NCBI GenBank assembly: GCA_016708955.1
Contig: JADJES010000001.1
Location: forward strand, 682,001 to 746,000
DNA from: Nitrosomonas sp.
GTDB lineage: Bacteria; Pseudomonadota; Gammaproteobacteria; Burkholderiales; Nitrosomonadaceae
Length of the DNA: 64,000 nt
Reading direction: 5' to 3'
Position numbers and translations under genes: made by a program. The notes below the pieces were generated by a model that did not search any database, was not told where the DNA came from, and saw only the letters and a list, made by a program, of their open reading frames with translations. This document shows, piece after piece, positions 10,434-19,256 of this stretch. Positions within the stretch are counted from its first letter, which is position 1; each line of letters opens with the position of its first letter.

Positions 10434-11840
10434 TTAGTTATTCATAAATTGATCTATGACCATTTGGCGGATATCGTATTTCTCTCCCGAGTTGATGATG
10501 GTGAAATCCGGATTCCCGGGTTTCAGATAATCTAATCCATGTTCTTTTCCCAAAGCGAGAAAATCATTGATCGCCAGTTTATAGGTTTTTTTTGGATCGA
10601 TTGAAACGCCGTTAATCAGCCAAATACCGTTAATCTGTTGCGCATTGGCGGATTGCAGAAAGCCACCTGAGCCTGTATTCGCTGCACTTTGATTCAGTAC
10701 TTTTAACAGCAAACCGCCTTTTATTGTCGCCAGTTGGACTTTGCCGCCGAAAGGCAGCACGCGGATGACATCGTAGACGGTGATTTGACCTGCAGGCAGC
10801 ACATCGTCAATGCGGATTGAGCCGCTGTTGTAGAGCGAGAGTTCGGCTTCCGGGTAGGGGCGCAGCAGGCTTTTGGCGATCAATTCAGTCAGATTGGTTG
10901 GGCGGTTGCGTACGTTGGATTCCAATCCATCCAATGCTTCCGTGGTGGTCGTGATCACGGCTTCAGGCTCAAATCCCTGTTCGCGGAAGGCAGCGAAGGC
11001 GATGCTCATCCATTTGTCGACGACTGCCTTGACGCTAGGATCTTCCGCCATGGCATCGTTGATCGGTACAAAAGTGGGTTTGATTTCGGTTTTCCGGTTT
11101 GCGGGTCAAAGTAAAGATCAACCACGTAAACCGAGCGTACATTGGCATCGGCCTTTAGAATCGGTGTGAAATTCCCGCGCCAGTTCTGGTAGTTGACGTG
11201 TTCATGTCCGCCCAGTAGTAATCCGATTTGTGGATTTTTTTGCAGCAATTCGATGTCGTCTTCGATGGTTTGGTGTGTTAAGGCAATAATGAAATCGGAA
11301 TGCTCGCCGAGTTGCTTGACTTGCTCGTTGGCTGCTGTCAAGGGTTCGGAATAACTGACATAGTCAGGCTTGTTGATTGGAAGGGTTAGCCCAAACATAC
11401 CGATCTTGAAAGATTTTCCACTTTTCTTGTTGGTAACTGAAATAACGAGATTCTGATTGACGCCTGAGAAAGGACGGCCATTCGCGGCAAATACATTGCT
11501 CGATACCCAGGTAAATTTTGCTTCTTGCATCCGCTGATGGAATTGACTCTCCTTGATATCGAACTCATGATTGCCAAAAGTCGCGTAGTCAAGCTCGAAG
11601 TGATTCAGAACATCGACCATTTGCCGTCCGGCCAGCCGATCCCCTTCATACAGTGCTGTGCCGATTGCAGATGGACTGAATAGATCTCCACCTAATGTAG
11701 TGATGGTATTGGGGTTGCGTGCCAGCAACTGTTTACGTAATGTGGCAACCCGTGCAATTCCGCCTTCTTTGCCGCCGCTGACCGGTGTAATTTCATAAAT
11801 ATCCTGAAAGTGTAGATGCGAATGGTTTTTTCATAGCGGC
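10434..11840 (-). pseudogene. 5'-nucleotidase / 2',3'-cyclic phosphodiesterase (UshA-like), frameshifted and lacking its N-terminus
   Basis: Two overlapping frames encode the two domains of a periplasmic metallophosphoesterase nucleotidase. The N-terminal phosphoesterase part has LNHFELDYATFGNHEFD and LLLGGHEHVNYQN, the conserved metal-ligand motifs. The C-terminal substrate domain includes LYNSGSIRIDD and AINDFLALG. The frames meet near 11095, where an AAAA run would need one more A to read GKTEIKPTFVPINDAMAEDPS. A second break near 11812 disconnects the start (DIYEITPVSGGKEGG), and no signal peptide precedes it, so the gene is dead in at least three ways. It lies downstream of, and opposite to, the cytochrome gene. 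Confidence 0.85.
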
Positions 11841-12268
11841 TTCACGGATTTTAATGGGCTAGTTACAGTAAGTATTTTCGCAAGTGTATGGCAAGTTGTA
11901 ATAAATTCAAAGTACTGAACCTTACTTCTGATATTGGCGCCTGCTTTGCAGTGCAGAAAACATTTGCTCTGTTTTGTTTAGTCGCAGTAAAGTTTTGATG
12001 ATTTGGCAGTCAGATTGCGAGTATTGCTGTTATCAGCGACGGATTCTTAATATAATCAGGAACTGTTGCAGCACTTAAAAAAATACAATTCACCAAGATT
12101 GGGATATCAGCACGGACCTCGAATAGGAATAATCCGGGATCATGTAATGTGAAGCGCTAGAAGTCATTACACGATTTATTAATAGATTCAGAATTTAGCA
12201 TTACCATGCATGCGTTTTTGTTCTTGACAATACTGATTGAATTAATTCAAGTAAAAAGGGGAATTATC
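11841..12268. other. intergenic region upstream of the dihaem lipoprotein gene
   Basis: These 428 nt have no coding signal. The stretch is AT-rich and should hold the promoter of the gene at 12269. A TTGACA at 12223-12228 could be a -35 element, but the -10 position 17 nt later is poor and nearly abuts the ribosome-binding site. Confidence 0.35.
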
Positions 12269-14332
12269 GTGAAACAATATTTCATTGCGTCAGAAAAACG
12301 GTTTTTATTTCTTTATTCAGCCCTGGCTCTTCTGATCGGAATGCTATCTGGCTGTAAAGTGGGCCTAATTCCGGAGGCCGAGCAGAGTCGCTACGCAGCT
12401 ACTGTTGAACGAGATCATTTGGGTGATAGTTATACAGAGGTCAAGTACCTTGATCAGGGTTGGGATGCTGCCGACAGTTTGTGGTTTTACTACACCACAC
12501 AAGGATCAAACCTGATGCCCTATGATTTCTTCCTGGCACTGGAAAAGGCGGGAGAATCTCAGCTTTTCCGCTCTGATGAGAATATGAATTTCTATCGTTA
12601 TTTACCCCAGAAGGCTTCATCGAGCAACCCGGATGCGTTACCGGTCGGCTGGGTCAAGGATGACTACAAGGGCAAAGAGTATGTTGGTTTAACTTGTGCC
12701 GCATGCCATACCGGGCAAGTAAACTATAACGGTGTGGGTATTCGCATTGATGGTGGTCCGGCCACTGCGGATATGGAAAATATCATGAAAGATATCGCAA
12801 AAGCTTTGAAACATACGCGTGAAAATGCAGAAGCCTCGCAGCGGTTTGTCAAAAATGTACTGGCAAAGGGAAATTACAAATCGGACGCTGAGGTACTCGC
12901 TGATCTAAGTAAGTATGAACAGCGCATTTATGATTATACCGTGATCAATCATAGCCCAACCGCCTATGGTTATGCACGACTGGATGCGTTTGGACGTATT
13001 TTCAATCGAGTGCTTGAACATATCATCAATGAAAGAGAGTTGAGAGAGTTGTTGCGTGATCCTAAGATCATGCGAGATCAAGTGATGACTAAGGAACAAA
13101 TCGACGAGATCATACCAAAGGACGTAGGTAAAGTGATGTCGGGAGAGCAACGTGATCATGTGATGGAACGCCTTAGCAAGCATCTCACTAAATGGCAATT
13201 AGGGCGATTGCGCCATGCATTGTTCAACGCACCTGACGCACCTGTTAGCTATCCATTCTTATGGGATATCGCTCAACACGATTATGTGCAATGGAATGGG
13301 ATAGCCGATAATGCTGGGTTAGGGCCAATTGGTCGAAATGCGGGTGAAGTGATTGGCGTATTTGGCACACTTGACTGGAAGGAAGAAAAAAGAACGACAT
13401 TATCATCAATTATCGGCGGACAAAGCGATGGCATCACGCAAGTCAGCTTTGATTCTTCCATTAATGTGCAAAACTTGCACAGAATTGAATCACACCTGAT
13501 GAAATTAAATTCTCCTGTATGGCCAGAGGAGATTCTAGGCGAGATCAATAGGGAAAAAGCTGCTCGGGGTAAGACATTGTTTGACGAGTATTGCGAGGCC
13601 TGTCATGCCAGGATTGATCGTGAAGATCCAAATCGTCGTATCATCGCTAATATGACAAAAGTCAATTTTATAGGAACGGATTCCGCTATGGCTAAAAACA
13701 GTTTCACTGCTCAGGGCTATTCTGGCATTTTGCGCAATCAGTATGTAGGCCTTGGTGTAGGTAATATTTTACTGGATAAGCAGGCTCCTGTTGCGGCCTT
13801 GCTGACTCAAGCAACTAGAAATGTGGTGGCTACTCCCGACCCCGATAAATGGTTTTTTCAACGTTGGACGGATTGGATTGTTAATCTTGCAAAAGCATTT
13901 TATGAAAATGAGATTAAATCTTCCATTAAGCATGGCAATTATGATCCGGATACTACGGTTAATCCATTGGCCTCACTGAATGCCTATAAGGGACGGTCTT
14001 TGAATGGTATCTGGGCAACGGCACCTTATTTGCACAACGGTTCTGTGCCGACACTTCATGATTTGTTATTACCTAAGAAACGTGAAGGTGATCCGGAAGA
14101 GGGCGAATATCGTCCTGAGCAATTTAAAGTTGGATCGCGCGAATTTGATCCGGAAAAAGTCGGCCTAAAGAGCAGTGACAAAGGTTTTACTTTTGATACC
14201 AGTTTTCCTGGCAATAGCAATGCTGGCCATGAATATACATCCGGTAAAACAGCGCAACCGAATGGGGAAATTTTAAAGCCCCTTACCAAAGAGCAGAAAG
14301 AGGATTTGCTGGAATATCTCAAGACTCTGTAA
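12269..14332 (+). CDS. dihaem c-type cytochrome lipoprotein, RoxA / dihaem peroxidase-like
   Basis: The start is the GTG at 12269 (AGGGGA 6 nt upstream), giving 687 aa; an in-frame ATG 21 codons earlier would spoil the signal peptide. A hydrophobic segment ends in a lipobox LSGC (Cys 29), so the protein should be an outer-membrane or periplasmic lipoprotein. Two haem c sites are present: CAACH (143-147) and CEACH (442-446). The C-terminal block SLNGIWATAPYLHNGSVPTL is characteristic of the large dihaem cytochromes that include rubber oxygenase RoxA. Length fits that group (about 650-690) and is roughly twice that of CcpA peroxidases. The substrate is unknown; peroxidase or dioxygenase chemistry is inference. 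It is a single-gene unit closed by a strong terminator. Confidence 0.82.
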   Translation: MKQYFIASEKRFLFLYSALALLIGMLSGCKVGLIPEAEQSRYAATVERDHLGDSYTEVKYLDQGWDAADSLWFYYTTQGSNLMPYDFFLALEKAGESQLFRSDENMNFYRYLPQKASSSNPDALPVGWVKDDYKGKEYVGLTCAACHTGQVNYNGVGIRIDGGPATADMENIMKDIAKALKHTRENAEASQRFVKNVLAKGNYKSDAEVLADLSKYEQRIYDYTVINHSPTAYGYARLDAFGRIFNRVLEHIINERELRELLRDPKIMRDQVMTKEQIDEIIPKDVGKVMSGEQRDHVMERLSKHLTKWQLGRLRHALFNAPDAPVSYPFLWDIAQHDYVQWNGIADNAGLGPIGRNAGEVIGVFGTLDWKEEKRTTLSSIIGGQSDGITQVSFDSSINVQNLHRIESHLMKLNSPVWPEEILGEINREKAARGKTLFDEYCEACHARIDREDPNRRIIANMTKVNFIGTDSAMAKNSFTAQGYSGILRNQYVGLGVGNILLDKQAPVAALLTQATRNVVATPDPDKWFFQRWTDWIVNLAKAFYENEIKSSIKHGNYDPDTTVNPLASLNAYKGRSLNGIWATAPYLHNGSVPTLHDLLLPKKREGDPEEGEYRPEQFKVGSREFDPEKVGLKSSDKGFTFDTSFPGNSNAGHEYTSGKTAQPNGEILKPLTKEQKEDLLEYLKTL

Positions 14333-14371
14333 ATAAACAACCCCGTGGCAAGACCATGGGGTTGTTTATTT
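14331..14371 (+). terminator. rho-independent terminator after the dihaem lipoprotein gene
   Basis: AAATAAACAACCCC and GGGGTTGTTTATTT form a perfect 14-bp stem, extended by 4 further pairs around a 5-nt loop. It overlaps the stop codon and is symmetric enough to work in both directions. Confidence 0.85.
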
Positions 14372-14446
14372 GATATGTAAAACTCAGTGTTCTATAGCCC
14401 AAATTTGCTTGTGATTTTTAGCTGTAGAACACTGATAAACTTCCAC

Positions 14447-14632
14447 CTAGTAGTTTGATTTTTCTTCGGTTGATCTGGCTTGACCGCCACCTTCCTGATC
14501 ACCTGCAGGTATTTGATGAAATGGTTGAATGGTCTTGCCGTAGGCCGCAGGATCAGGAGATTCTGGCGCTGTTGGTTTGCCGCCACAAGCAACTAAAGTC
14601 AAAATTACTGATGCTGCCAAAAAATGTGTAAT
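14447..14632 (-). CDS. possible small lipoprotein without a canonical start codon
   Basis: A minus-strand frame reads ITHFLAASVILTLVACGGK, a lipoprotein signal peptide with lipobox LVAC, followed by a Pro/Gly/Gln-rich tail and a stop at 14447 (61 residues). No ATG, GTG or TTG lies in frame between the upstream stop and the signal sequence. The best start is an ATT at 14632 preceded by ATAAGG, so it is either a rare ATT start or a decayed gene. The lipoprotein-like composition is the only support. It sits convergently behind the cytochrome terminator. The rest of 14372-14803 shows no other gene. Confidence 0.4.
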   Translation of the reverse strand: MTHFLAASVILTLVACGGKPTAPESPDPAAYGKTIQPFHQIPAGDQEGGGQARSTEEKSNY

Positions 14633-14803
14633 CCTTATGCAAAACCTTCTGAATATTAGTTGATAATTAATTTTTTAGTTACAACGGTTCTCAGAATACT
14701 GATTGCAATCATAGGAAACATTGATCTTAGTCAAACTAAGTTAACCTCGACGTCAAAAATCCATCAGAATCTTAAGTGCAGCTAATTTTTAGGGTAGTGA
14801 TCA

Positions 14804-15550
14804 TTGGCGCAGATCAAAATACATTTTTATCATTCATTAAACGACTTTGTTGCGCCAGCGCTGAGTGCTACAGAAATTATTCATAATTTTGACCGGAAAG
14901 CTTCGGTCAAGGACATGATCGAATCATTCAATGTGCCGCACCCGGAAGTTGAGCTGATTCTGGTCAATGGTATTGCGGTAAATTTTAACTATATTGTGCA
15001 GGATAGAGACAACATTCAGGTTTATCCCGCCGATGGTAGCCCTGAAGTCAAGCCGTTATTGCCGCTTCGACCGGAATTGCCACGACCGCCTGTGTTTGTT
15101 GTGGACTCCAATCTCGGAAAATTAGCGCGCTATTTAAGGCTACTGGGATTTGATTGCCTGTATCGCAATGATTTCGGCGATGCCGCAGTGGCAACGATCG
15201 CCAGTGAGCAACAACGTATAGTGCTTACCCGGGATCGTTCATTATTGCAACGCAGCATTATCACTCACGGATATTTTGTTCGTACGAATCTACCTAAGAT
15301 TCAAACTAGAGAGGTCTTGAAAAGATTTAATTTGTTTCCTTTGATAAAACCACTGACACGTTGCACGCACTGTAATGGAAAATTAATGGAAACCAGCAAA
15401 CAACAAATCGAGCATTGTCTAGAGCCCTTGACAAGGAAATATTACGAAAAATTTCTGATTTGCCCGGAATGTGGCCAAATTTACTGGCAGGGTGGGCATT
15501 ATGTGCGCATAAAACGTCTGATTGATGAGCTTTCCACAGAAAAATTTTAG
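14804..15550 (+). CDS. ubiquitin-like plus Mut7-C (PIN-like) RNase domain protein
   Basis: This 248-aa protein starts at a TTG with AGGG about 9 nt upstream. The N-terminal 80 residues (KIHFYHSLNDF to NIQVYPADG) form a ThiS/MoaD-like ubiquitin fold. The rest is a Mut7-C domain: VFVVDSNLGKLARYLRLLGFD contains the first PIN-like aspartate and VLTRDRSLL the next. A C-terminal zinc ribbon has two pairs of cysteines (CTHC and CPEC). Mut7-C is predicted to be an RNase by its PIN-like fold; the role in bacteria is unknown. The gene stands alone between two secreted-protein genes. Confidence 0.85.
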   Translation: MAQIKIHFYHSLNDFVAPALSATEIIHNFDRKASVKDMIESFNVPHPEVELILVNGIAVNFNYIVQDRDNIQVYPADGSPEVKPLLPLRPELPRPPVFVVDSNLGKLARYLRLLGFDCLYRNDFGDAAVATIASEQQRIVLTRDRSLLQRSIITHGYFVRTNLPKIQTREVLKRFNLFPLIKPLTRCTHCNGKLMETSKQQIEHCLEPLTRKYYEKFLICPECGQIYWQGGHYVRIKRLIDELSTEKF

Positions 15551-15779
15551 CTCGGTTTAATTCCTGATTGAAAATAATCTTTCATTGTAATTAGGATGCG
15601 CATTCTCATCAGCCTTTTATTCAGCACCCATTCAGATTTTGCTTGCTATGATTATTAAAAATGTAAAGATATTTTTAATGGATTGCCCAGTGAGCAATAC
15701 GTAAGAATAAACTCCAGGATGGTTGTTAAAAACAAGATTAATTTGTGTTGTTTCATTAACATTGATGATTGAGGTTGAT

Positions 15780-16889
15780 ATGAAAAAGTTTAAATTAACT
15801 TGCCTGGCTATCTTCCTTTGTGGGGTGTTTTCAGCACCTCCTGCAGGAGCTGAAGGAGATGGTGGTGGGGGCGATGGTGGAGGTTTTGATGGCGGAGGCT
15901 TCGATGGGGGCGACTTTGGAGGTGATTACGGCGGCGCTGACTTTGGAGGGGATTATGGAGGGGGCGATTATAGTGGTGATTACGACTCCAGTGGTTATTC
16001 TGACTATGGTGATTCTGATCAAAGTACTTTTGATCAGAATGGCTACGATCAAAGTGATGCGTTTTATCAGGATGATGGATTCAATCAACCGGAAGATTTT
16101 GGATTCGCCGATGACCCAAGTCAGGGAGATAATTTTGATCAAACCGGTGCGTTTGACCAATCCAATGATATTCATCCGAGTGATAGCGTAGATCAGAGTG
16201 CCGAATCACAGCAGAATGATGGATTCGCGCAAGAGCCACTTCGAAACGAGCTTGCAACTTTACCTACGGAATCTACCGGGACTGAGGGATCTTCTGATTC
16301 TGCTGGGGTCGATCAATCGAGTCAGGACAGTGGCGTTACGCAGGGCGATTCTTCAACTCAAATTGTGAATATTGAGAATAATAATAGTGCAGATAATAAC
16401 ACTGAACAGAATCAAGATCATGGACATGATCATCATGGTGGGGGGCACCATCATCATGGCGGATTTTATTCGGGATTCGGGCTAGGCCTAGGTGCCGGAT
16501 TGGGATTTGGATTCGGTCCATGGGGTCCTTTTAGTCCATTCGGTCCTTTTGGAGGCTTTGGCTATTATGGTTTTGGTGCGCCGTTTAGTGGTTTTGGTTT
16601 TTACAGTAATCGGGTGGGTGTCGGGCTCTATAATAACGTTGGTTTTGGGCCTTATCGCTATTTTGATCCCTACTACCCGCTAGGTGGTTACCCTGCGGTG
16701 GTTGCTTCATCTCCGATGGTTGTAACTCAACCCAGAATCCCAACCTATGTTCAGCAAAATCAAGTTTCCCGGCCTGCTCCTGTGCAGAATAGAAATTACT
16801 GGCATTATTGCCGTAATCCTGAAGGATATTATCCTTATGTCAAAGAGTGTGCAGGAGAGTGGATCAAGGTGCCTCCACAGCCTTCTTGA
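15780..16889 (+). CDS. secreted Gly/Asp/Gln-rich and His-rich protein with C-terminal YYPYV motif
   Basis: The start is the ATG at 15780 (GAGG 6 nt upstream), 369 aa. A Sec signal peptide (KKFKLTCLAIFLCGVFSAPPAGA) predicts cleavage near residue 24. The mature protein is built of low-complexity blocks: GGGFDGG-type repeats (about residues 28-75), then FDQ/DQS-type repeats rich in Asp, Gln and Ser, then HGHDHHGGGHHHHGG (about 220-234), then Gly/Phe/Pro-rich FGPWGPFSPFGPFGGFG. It ends in a compact segment with CRNPEGYYPYVKECAGEW, a two-cysteine tail that I recall from other secreted proteobacterial proteins. The His cluster suggests metal binding, but that is inference. No functional partner is adjacent. 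Confidence 0.75.
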   Translation: MKKFKLTCLAIFLCGVFSAPPAGAEGDGGGGDGGGFDGGGFDGGDFGGDYGGADFGGDYGGGDYSGDYDSSGYSDYGDSDQSTFDQNGYDQSDAFYQDDGFNQPEDFGFADDPSQGDNFDQTGAFDQSNDIHPSDSVDQSAESQQNDGFAQEPLRNELATLPTESTGTEGSSDSAGVDQSSQDSGVTQGDSSTQIVNIENNNSADNNTEQNQDHGHDHHGGGHHHHGGFYSGFGLGLGAGLGFGFGPWGPFSPFGPFGGFGYYGFGAPFSGFGFYSNRVGVGLYNNVGFGPYRYFDPYYPLGGYPAVVASSPMVVTQPRIPTYVQQNQVSRPAPVQNRNYWHYCRNPEGYYPYVKECAGEWIKVPPQPS

Positions 16890-16984
16890 TTATTCAAATG
16901 AGCGTGCCAGAATGGGGAGGGGGCAGAAAAAGTTTTTATCCGATTGGTTTTGTTTGATTAAATTTTTTAAGAAAAATGATAGGA

Positions 16985-17425
16985 TTATTTGGTAGGGTTG
17001 ATTATTTCCCAATCTTCAATATTCCCCGCAGTTTCGTTAAAGATTGGATGAGCACTTATCTCACTGACTTCTTTGAGGCGAGCATAGCGCCGAGGATCTC
17101 TATCTTTCAGCTTTCCCAATAAGTGGCCGAATTCGTATTCCAGTTGCCCGCTGGTGACTGTAATTTTTTTTGTACAATGCCGAGCAGTGATTTTATTTCT
17201 ATCAAAGTGATAACCCCGGCTTTCTGCTTCATCCACTACAAATCCCAGATAAGCAGCGATAGCGGCAACAGGATCTGAAGTATTCTTGAATCTTGTTAAT
17301 TGAGGGTGATTTTTATATCCCTTGGTATGACCTTGCAAAACCTTCTGAGCTAAAAGACCTTCGCGCCACAGGGCTACCAAGCCTTTAGCATCTAAATAAT
17401 AGGGATGTACTGACCAAAGTCGCAT
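16985..17425 (-). CDS. pyrimidine dimer DNA glycosylase / endonuclease V family protein
   Basis: This 146-aa protein begins MRLWSVHPYYLDAKGLVALWREGLLAQKVL and contains GYKNHPQLTRF, the signature start of bacterial Pyr_excise (PF03013) proteins related to phage T4 endonuclease V. Such enzymes excise UV-induced cyclobutane pyrimidine dimers through an N-glycosylase/AP-lyase reaction. Bacterial members carry an N-terminal Met-Arg-Leu-Trp instead of the phage start, so activity is by family. It is a single gene, convergent with the Gly/His-rich protein gene and divergent from the PEP-CTERM-like gene. No other repair gene is near. Confidence 0.8.
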   Translation of the reverse strand: MRLWSVHPYYLDAKGLVALWREGLLAQKVLQGHTKGYKNHPQLTRFKNTSDPVAAIAAYLGFVVDEAESRGYHFDRNKITARHCTKKITVTSGQLEYEFGHLLGKLKDRDPRRYARLKEVSEISAHPIFNETAGNIEDWEIINPTK

Positions 17426-17670
17426 GATAATTAACTGAATTTACTTTCGGTTTTTCGCAGATTCCGTTTTAAACATATTGTTTGCTTGATTTTGGCAATA
17501 TTCATTATTCTGATAATACACTGGGAAGAGTTTTTTCAGGTATGAAAGCAAGGTATCCTTAGATAAATGGCCAATTTTTCTATTTCAGATAAGCTATATC
17601 GTTCCGATATAAAGATTTATTGGTGAGAAGTCCAATATGTTTACCTTTTATATTTGGATGGGAGATAGCG

Positions 17671-18282
17671 ATGAATAGTTTTACTAAATATGTGGCCAGC
17701 GTCTTATTTGCAATCCCGATGATAGCTTCGGCAGCCGTGGATCTCGTGACGAATGGCAGTTTCGAGATTGATTCGCAAGCGAGCGGTACCTGGAATATCT
17801 ATAATTCGTTGACCGGGTGGACGGGTAGCCCAAACATCGAACTGCGCAATAATGTTGCTGGAACTGCTTATGAGGGGGGTAATTTTATCGAATTGGATAC
17901 CTATTCGAATAGCTCGTTGTCACAACTTTTGGTTGGTACTCCTGGTTCGTATCAACTGAGCTTCTGGTATTCAGCCCGTCCGGGTACGGGCGCCACTAAT
18001 GATCTGACGTTCACGGTTGATGGATCTGCTCCTGTGACTGTGTTGAATGGTGCTAGTAATGCAGGCAGTGATCACAAGTGGTTAAATTATTCGACAATCA
18101 TTAACTTTGATGGAAATGGCTTGCTTACTTTTAACGCCAGTGGAATAAGCGATAGCTATGGTGGCTCGCTCGATATGGTTTCATTTACAAGTCCGATACC
18201 CGAGTCAGAAATCTATGTCATGTTGTTAATCGGACTTGGATTGTTGAGATTTGCTGCACACCGCAAGAAAAAAAACATTTGA
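17671..18282 (+). CDS. PEP-CTERM-like sorting domain protein
   Basis: I choose the ATG at 17671 (GGGAGA 5 nt upstream), 203 aa. A signal peptide (residues 1-22) is followed by a DUF642-like start VDLVTNGSFEI and a beta-rich, Ser/Gly/Asn-rich body. The C-terminus has the exosortase layout: PESEIYVMLLIGLGLL, then a basic tail AAHRKKK. The usual Pro-Glu-Pro is Pro-Glu-Ser here. Such proteins are sorted by exosortase/EpsH and often go to the cell surface or matrix. No exosortase gene is in the window. A terminator follows. Confidence 0.8.
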   Translation: MNSFTKYVASVLFAIPMIASAAVDLVTNGSFEIDSQASGTWNIYNSLTGWTGSPNIELRNNVAGTAYEGGNFIELDTYSNSSLSQLLVGTPGSYQLSFWYSARPGTGATNDLTFTVDGSAPVTVLNGASNAGSDHKWLNYSTIINFDGNGLLTFNASGISDSYGGSLDMVSFTSPIPESEIYVMLLIGLGLLRFAAHRKKKNI

Positions 18283-18301
18283 CCCGATTAATTTTTTTCC
18301 G

Positions 18302-18330
18302 GAGCCTCGTCATAAAGAGGAGGTTCTTTT
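18302..18330 (+). terminator. rho-independent terminator after the PEP-CTERM-like gene
   Basis: GAGCCTCGTC and GAGGAGGTTC form an imperfect 10-bp stem (one G-T pair, one mismatch) with loop ATAAA, followed by TTTT. Confidence 0.65.
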
Positions 18331-18527
18331 ATTGAAGGTGCTGAAGCATGCGATGCCGGAATAACGGTGATTTATAAGCTTTGGACAAGGATAATGAAGA
18401 ATGATAGGGTAATTGCAAGTTTATTGGATAATCATTCTGATTGTAGTCGATTCGTAGAATAAGCCATTAAAATATTTTAATAAATTGACCGCAACCATTA
18501 AAATACCGCTTTCTATAGGAATTCAGA

Positions 18528-18701
18528 ATGAAGAGAAAACAGATAGTAAGCTTGGTTGCTCTCTTGATGATACTGCCACTGTTATCAGGTTGTTGGACAC
18601 TTGTTGTTGCCGGTGCAGGTGCTTATGGCGGGTATAAAATGAAAGAGAACGGCTATACCCTACAAAACCCGATTACCAAGGAAAAGAAATCGAACAAATA
18701 A
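18528..18701 (+). CDS. small lipoprotein, 57 aa
   Basis: The ATG at 18528 follows AGGA by 8 nt. The N-terminus MKRKQIVSLVALLMILPLL is followed by lipobox LSGC (Cys 22) and a short Gly/Ala/Tyr-rich segment WTLVVAGAGAYGGYKM resembling a glycine-zipper. The tail is hydrophilic. It stands alone between the PEP-CTERM-like terminator and the convergent lspA. It probably sits in the outer membrane or periplasm; its function is unknown. Confidence 0.7.
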   Translation: MKRKQIVSLVALLMILPLLSGCWTLVVAGAGAYGGYKMKENGYTLQNPITKEKKSNK

Positions 18702-18731
18702 GATTTCTGGCGATAGAGTTGTAATCAAGGA

Positions 18732-19223
18732 CTACTTAACCTTTGCTTTGGAATTTTTAGAATCTTCCTTGTGCTGGAAACTTTCGTATATCATCAGCGC
18801 GGCACCGATAAAGATGGCGGAATCGGCGATGTTGAATGCTGGCCAGTGATAGGTGCCGATGTAGAAATCCAGAAAATCGACCACATGACCCAGCGTGACG
18901 CGGTCATATAAATTCCCTAAAGCACCGCCCAAAATCAGACTCAATGACATGCAGAATAATTTTTCATGTTTGTATTTATTGAGTAGGAAGACGATTAATA
19001 GTGCGGCACTACCCGCGACTCCACTCAGGAACCACCGCTGCCAACCTGACTCTTCGCTCAGAAAGCTAAAGGCCGCGCCGGGATTGTAGGTCAGCACCAG
19101 GTTAAAAAATCCGGTCAATGGGATTTTCTGACCAAATTCCAATGCAGACTCTACCCAATTTTTACTGGCAAGGTCCAGAACCAGAACGATCAAAGCAATG
19201 CTCAGGCTGATGTAAAGCTTCAT
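18732..19223 (-). CDS. lspA: lipoprotein signal peptidase (signal peptidase II)
   Basis: LspA cleaves signal peptides of prolipoproteins before the lipidated cysteine, in the inner membrane. The 163-aa protein has four predicted membrane helices. The conserved asparagine-rich block NLVLTYNPGAAFSFL and the two catalytic-aspartate regions LGGALGNLYDR and VVDFLDFYIGTYHWPAFNIADSAI are intact. It is the last gene of a ribF-ileS-lspA unit, 33 nt after ileS, the standard proteobacterial order. The window's several lipoproteins are its substrates. Confidence 0.97.
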   Translation of the reverse strand: MKLYISLSIALIVLVLDLASKNWVESALEFGQKIPLTGFFNLVLTYNPGAAFSFLSEESGWQRWFLSGVAGSAALLIVFLLNKYKHEKLFCMSLSLILGGALGNLYDRVTLGHVVDFLDFYIGTYHWPAFNIADSAIFIGAALMIYESFQHKEDSKNSKAKVK

Positions 19224-19256
19224 AGTGAGAAATTTCCGGTAAATAAGTGTAAGGTT

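Noticed and set aside
15860..16000. Repetitive DNA considered as a CRISPR-like or tandem-repeat array
   Set aside because: The units vary in length and stay in one reading frame encoding Gly/Asp/Phe repeats, so they are protein repeats, not spacers.
15831..16175. Antisense Ile/Thr-rich open frame of 114 codons in the Gly/His-rich gene
   Set aside because: It is the complement of the repetitive Asp/Gly/Gln coding repeats, which avoid stop codons on both strands.
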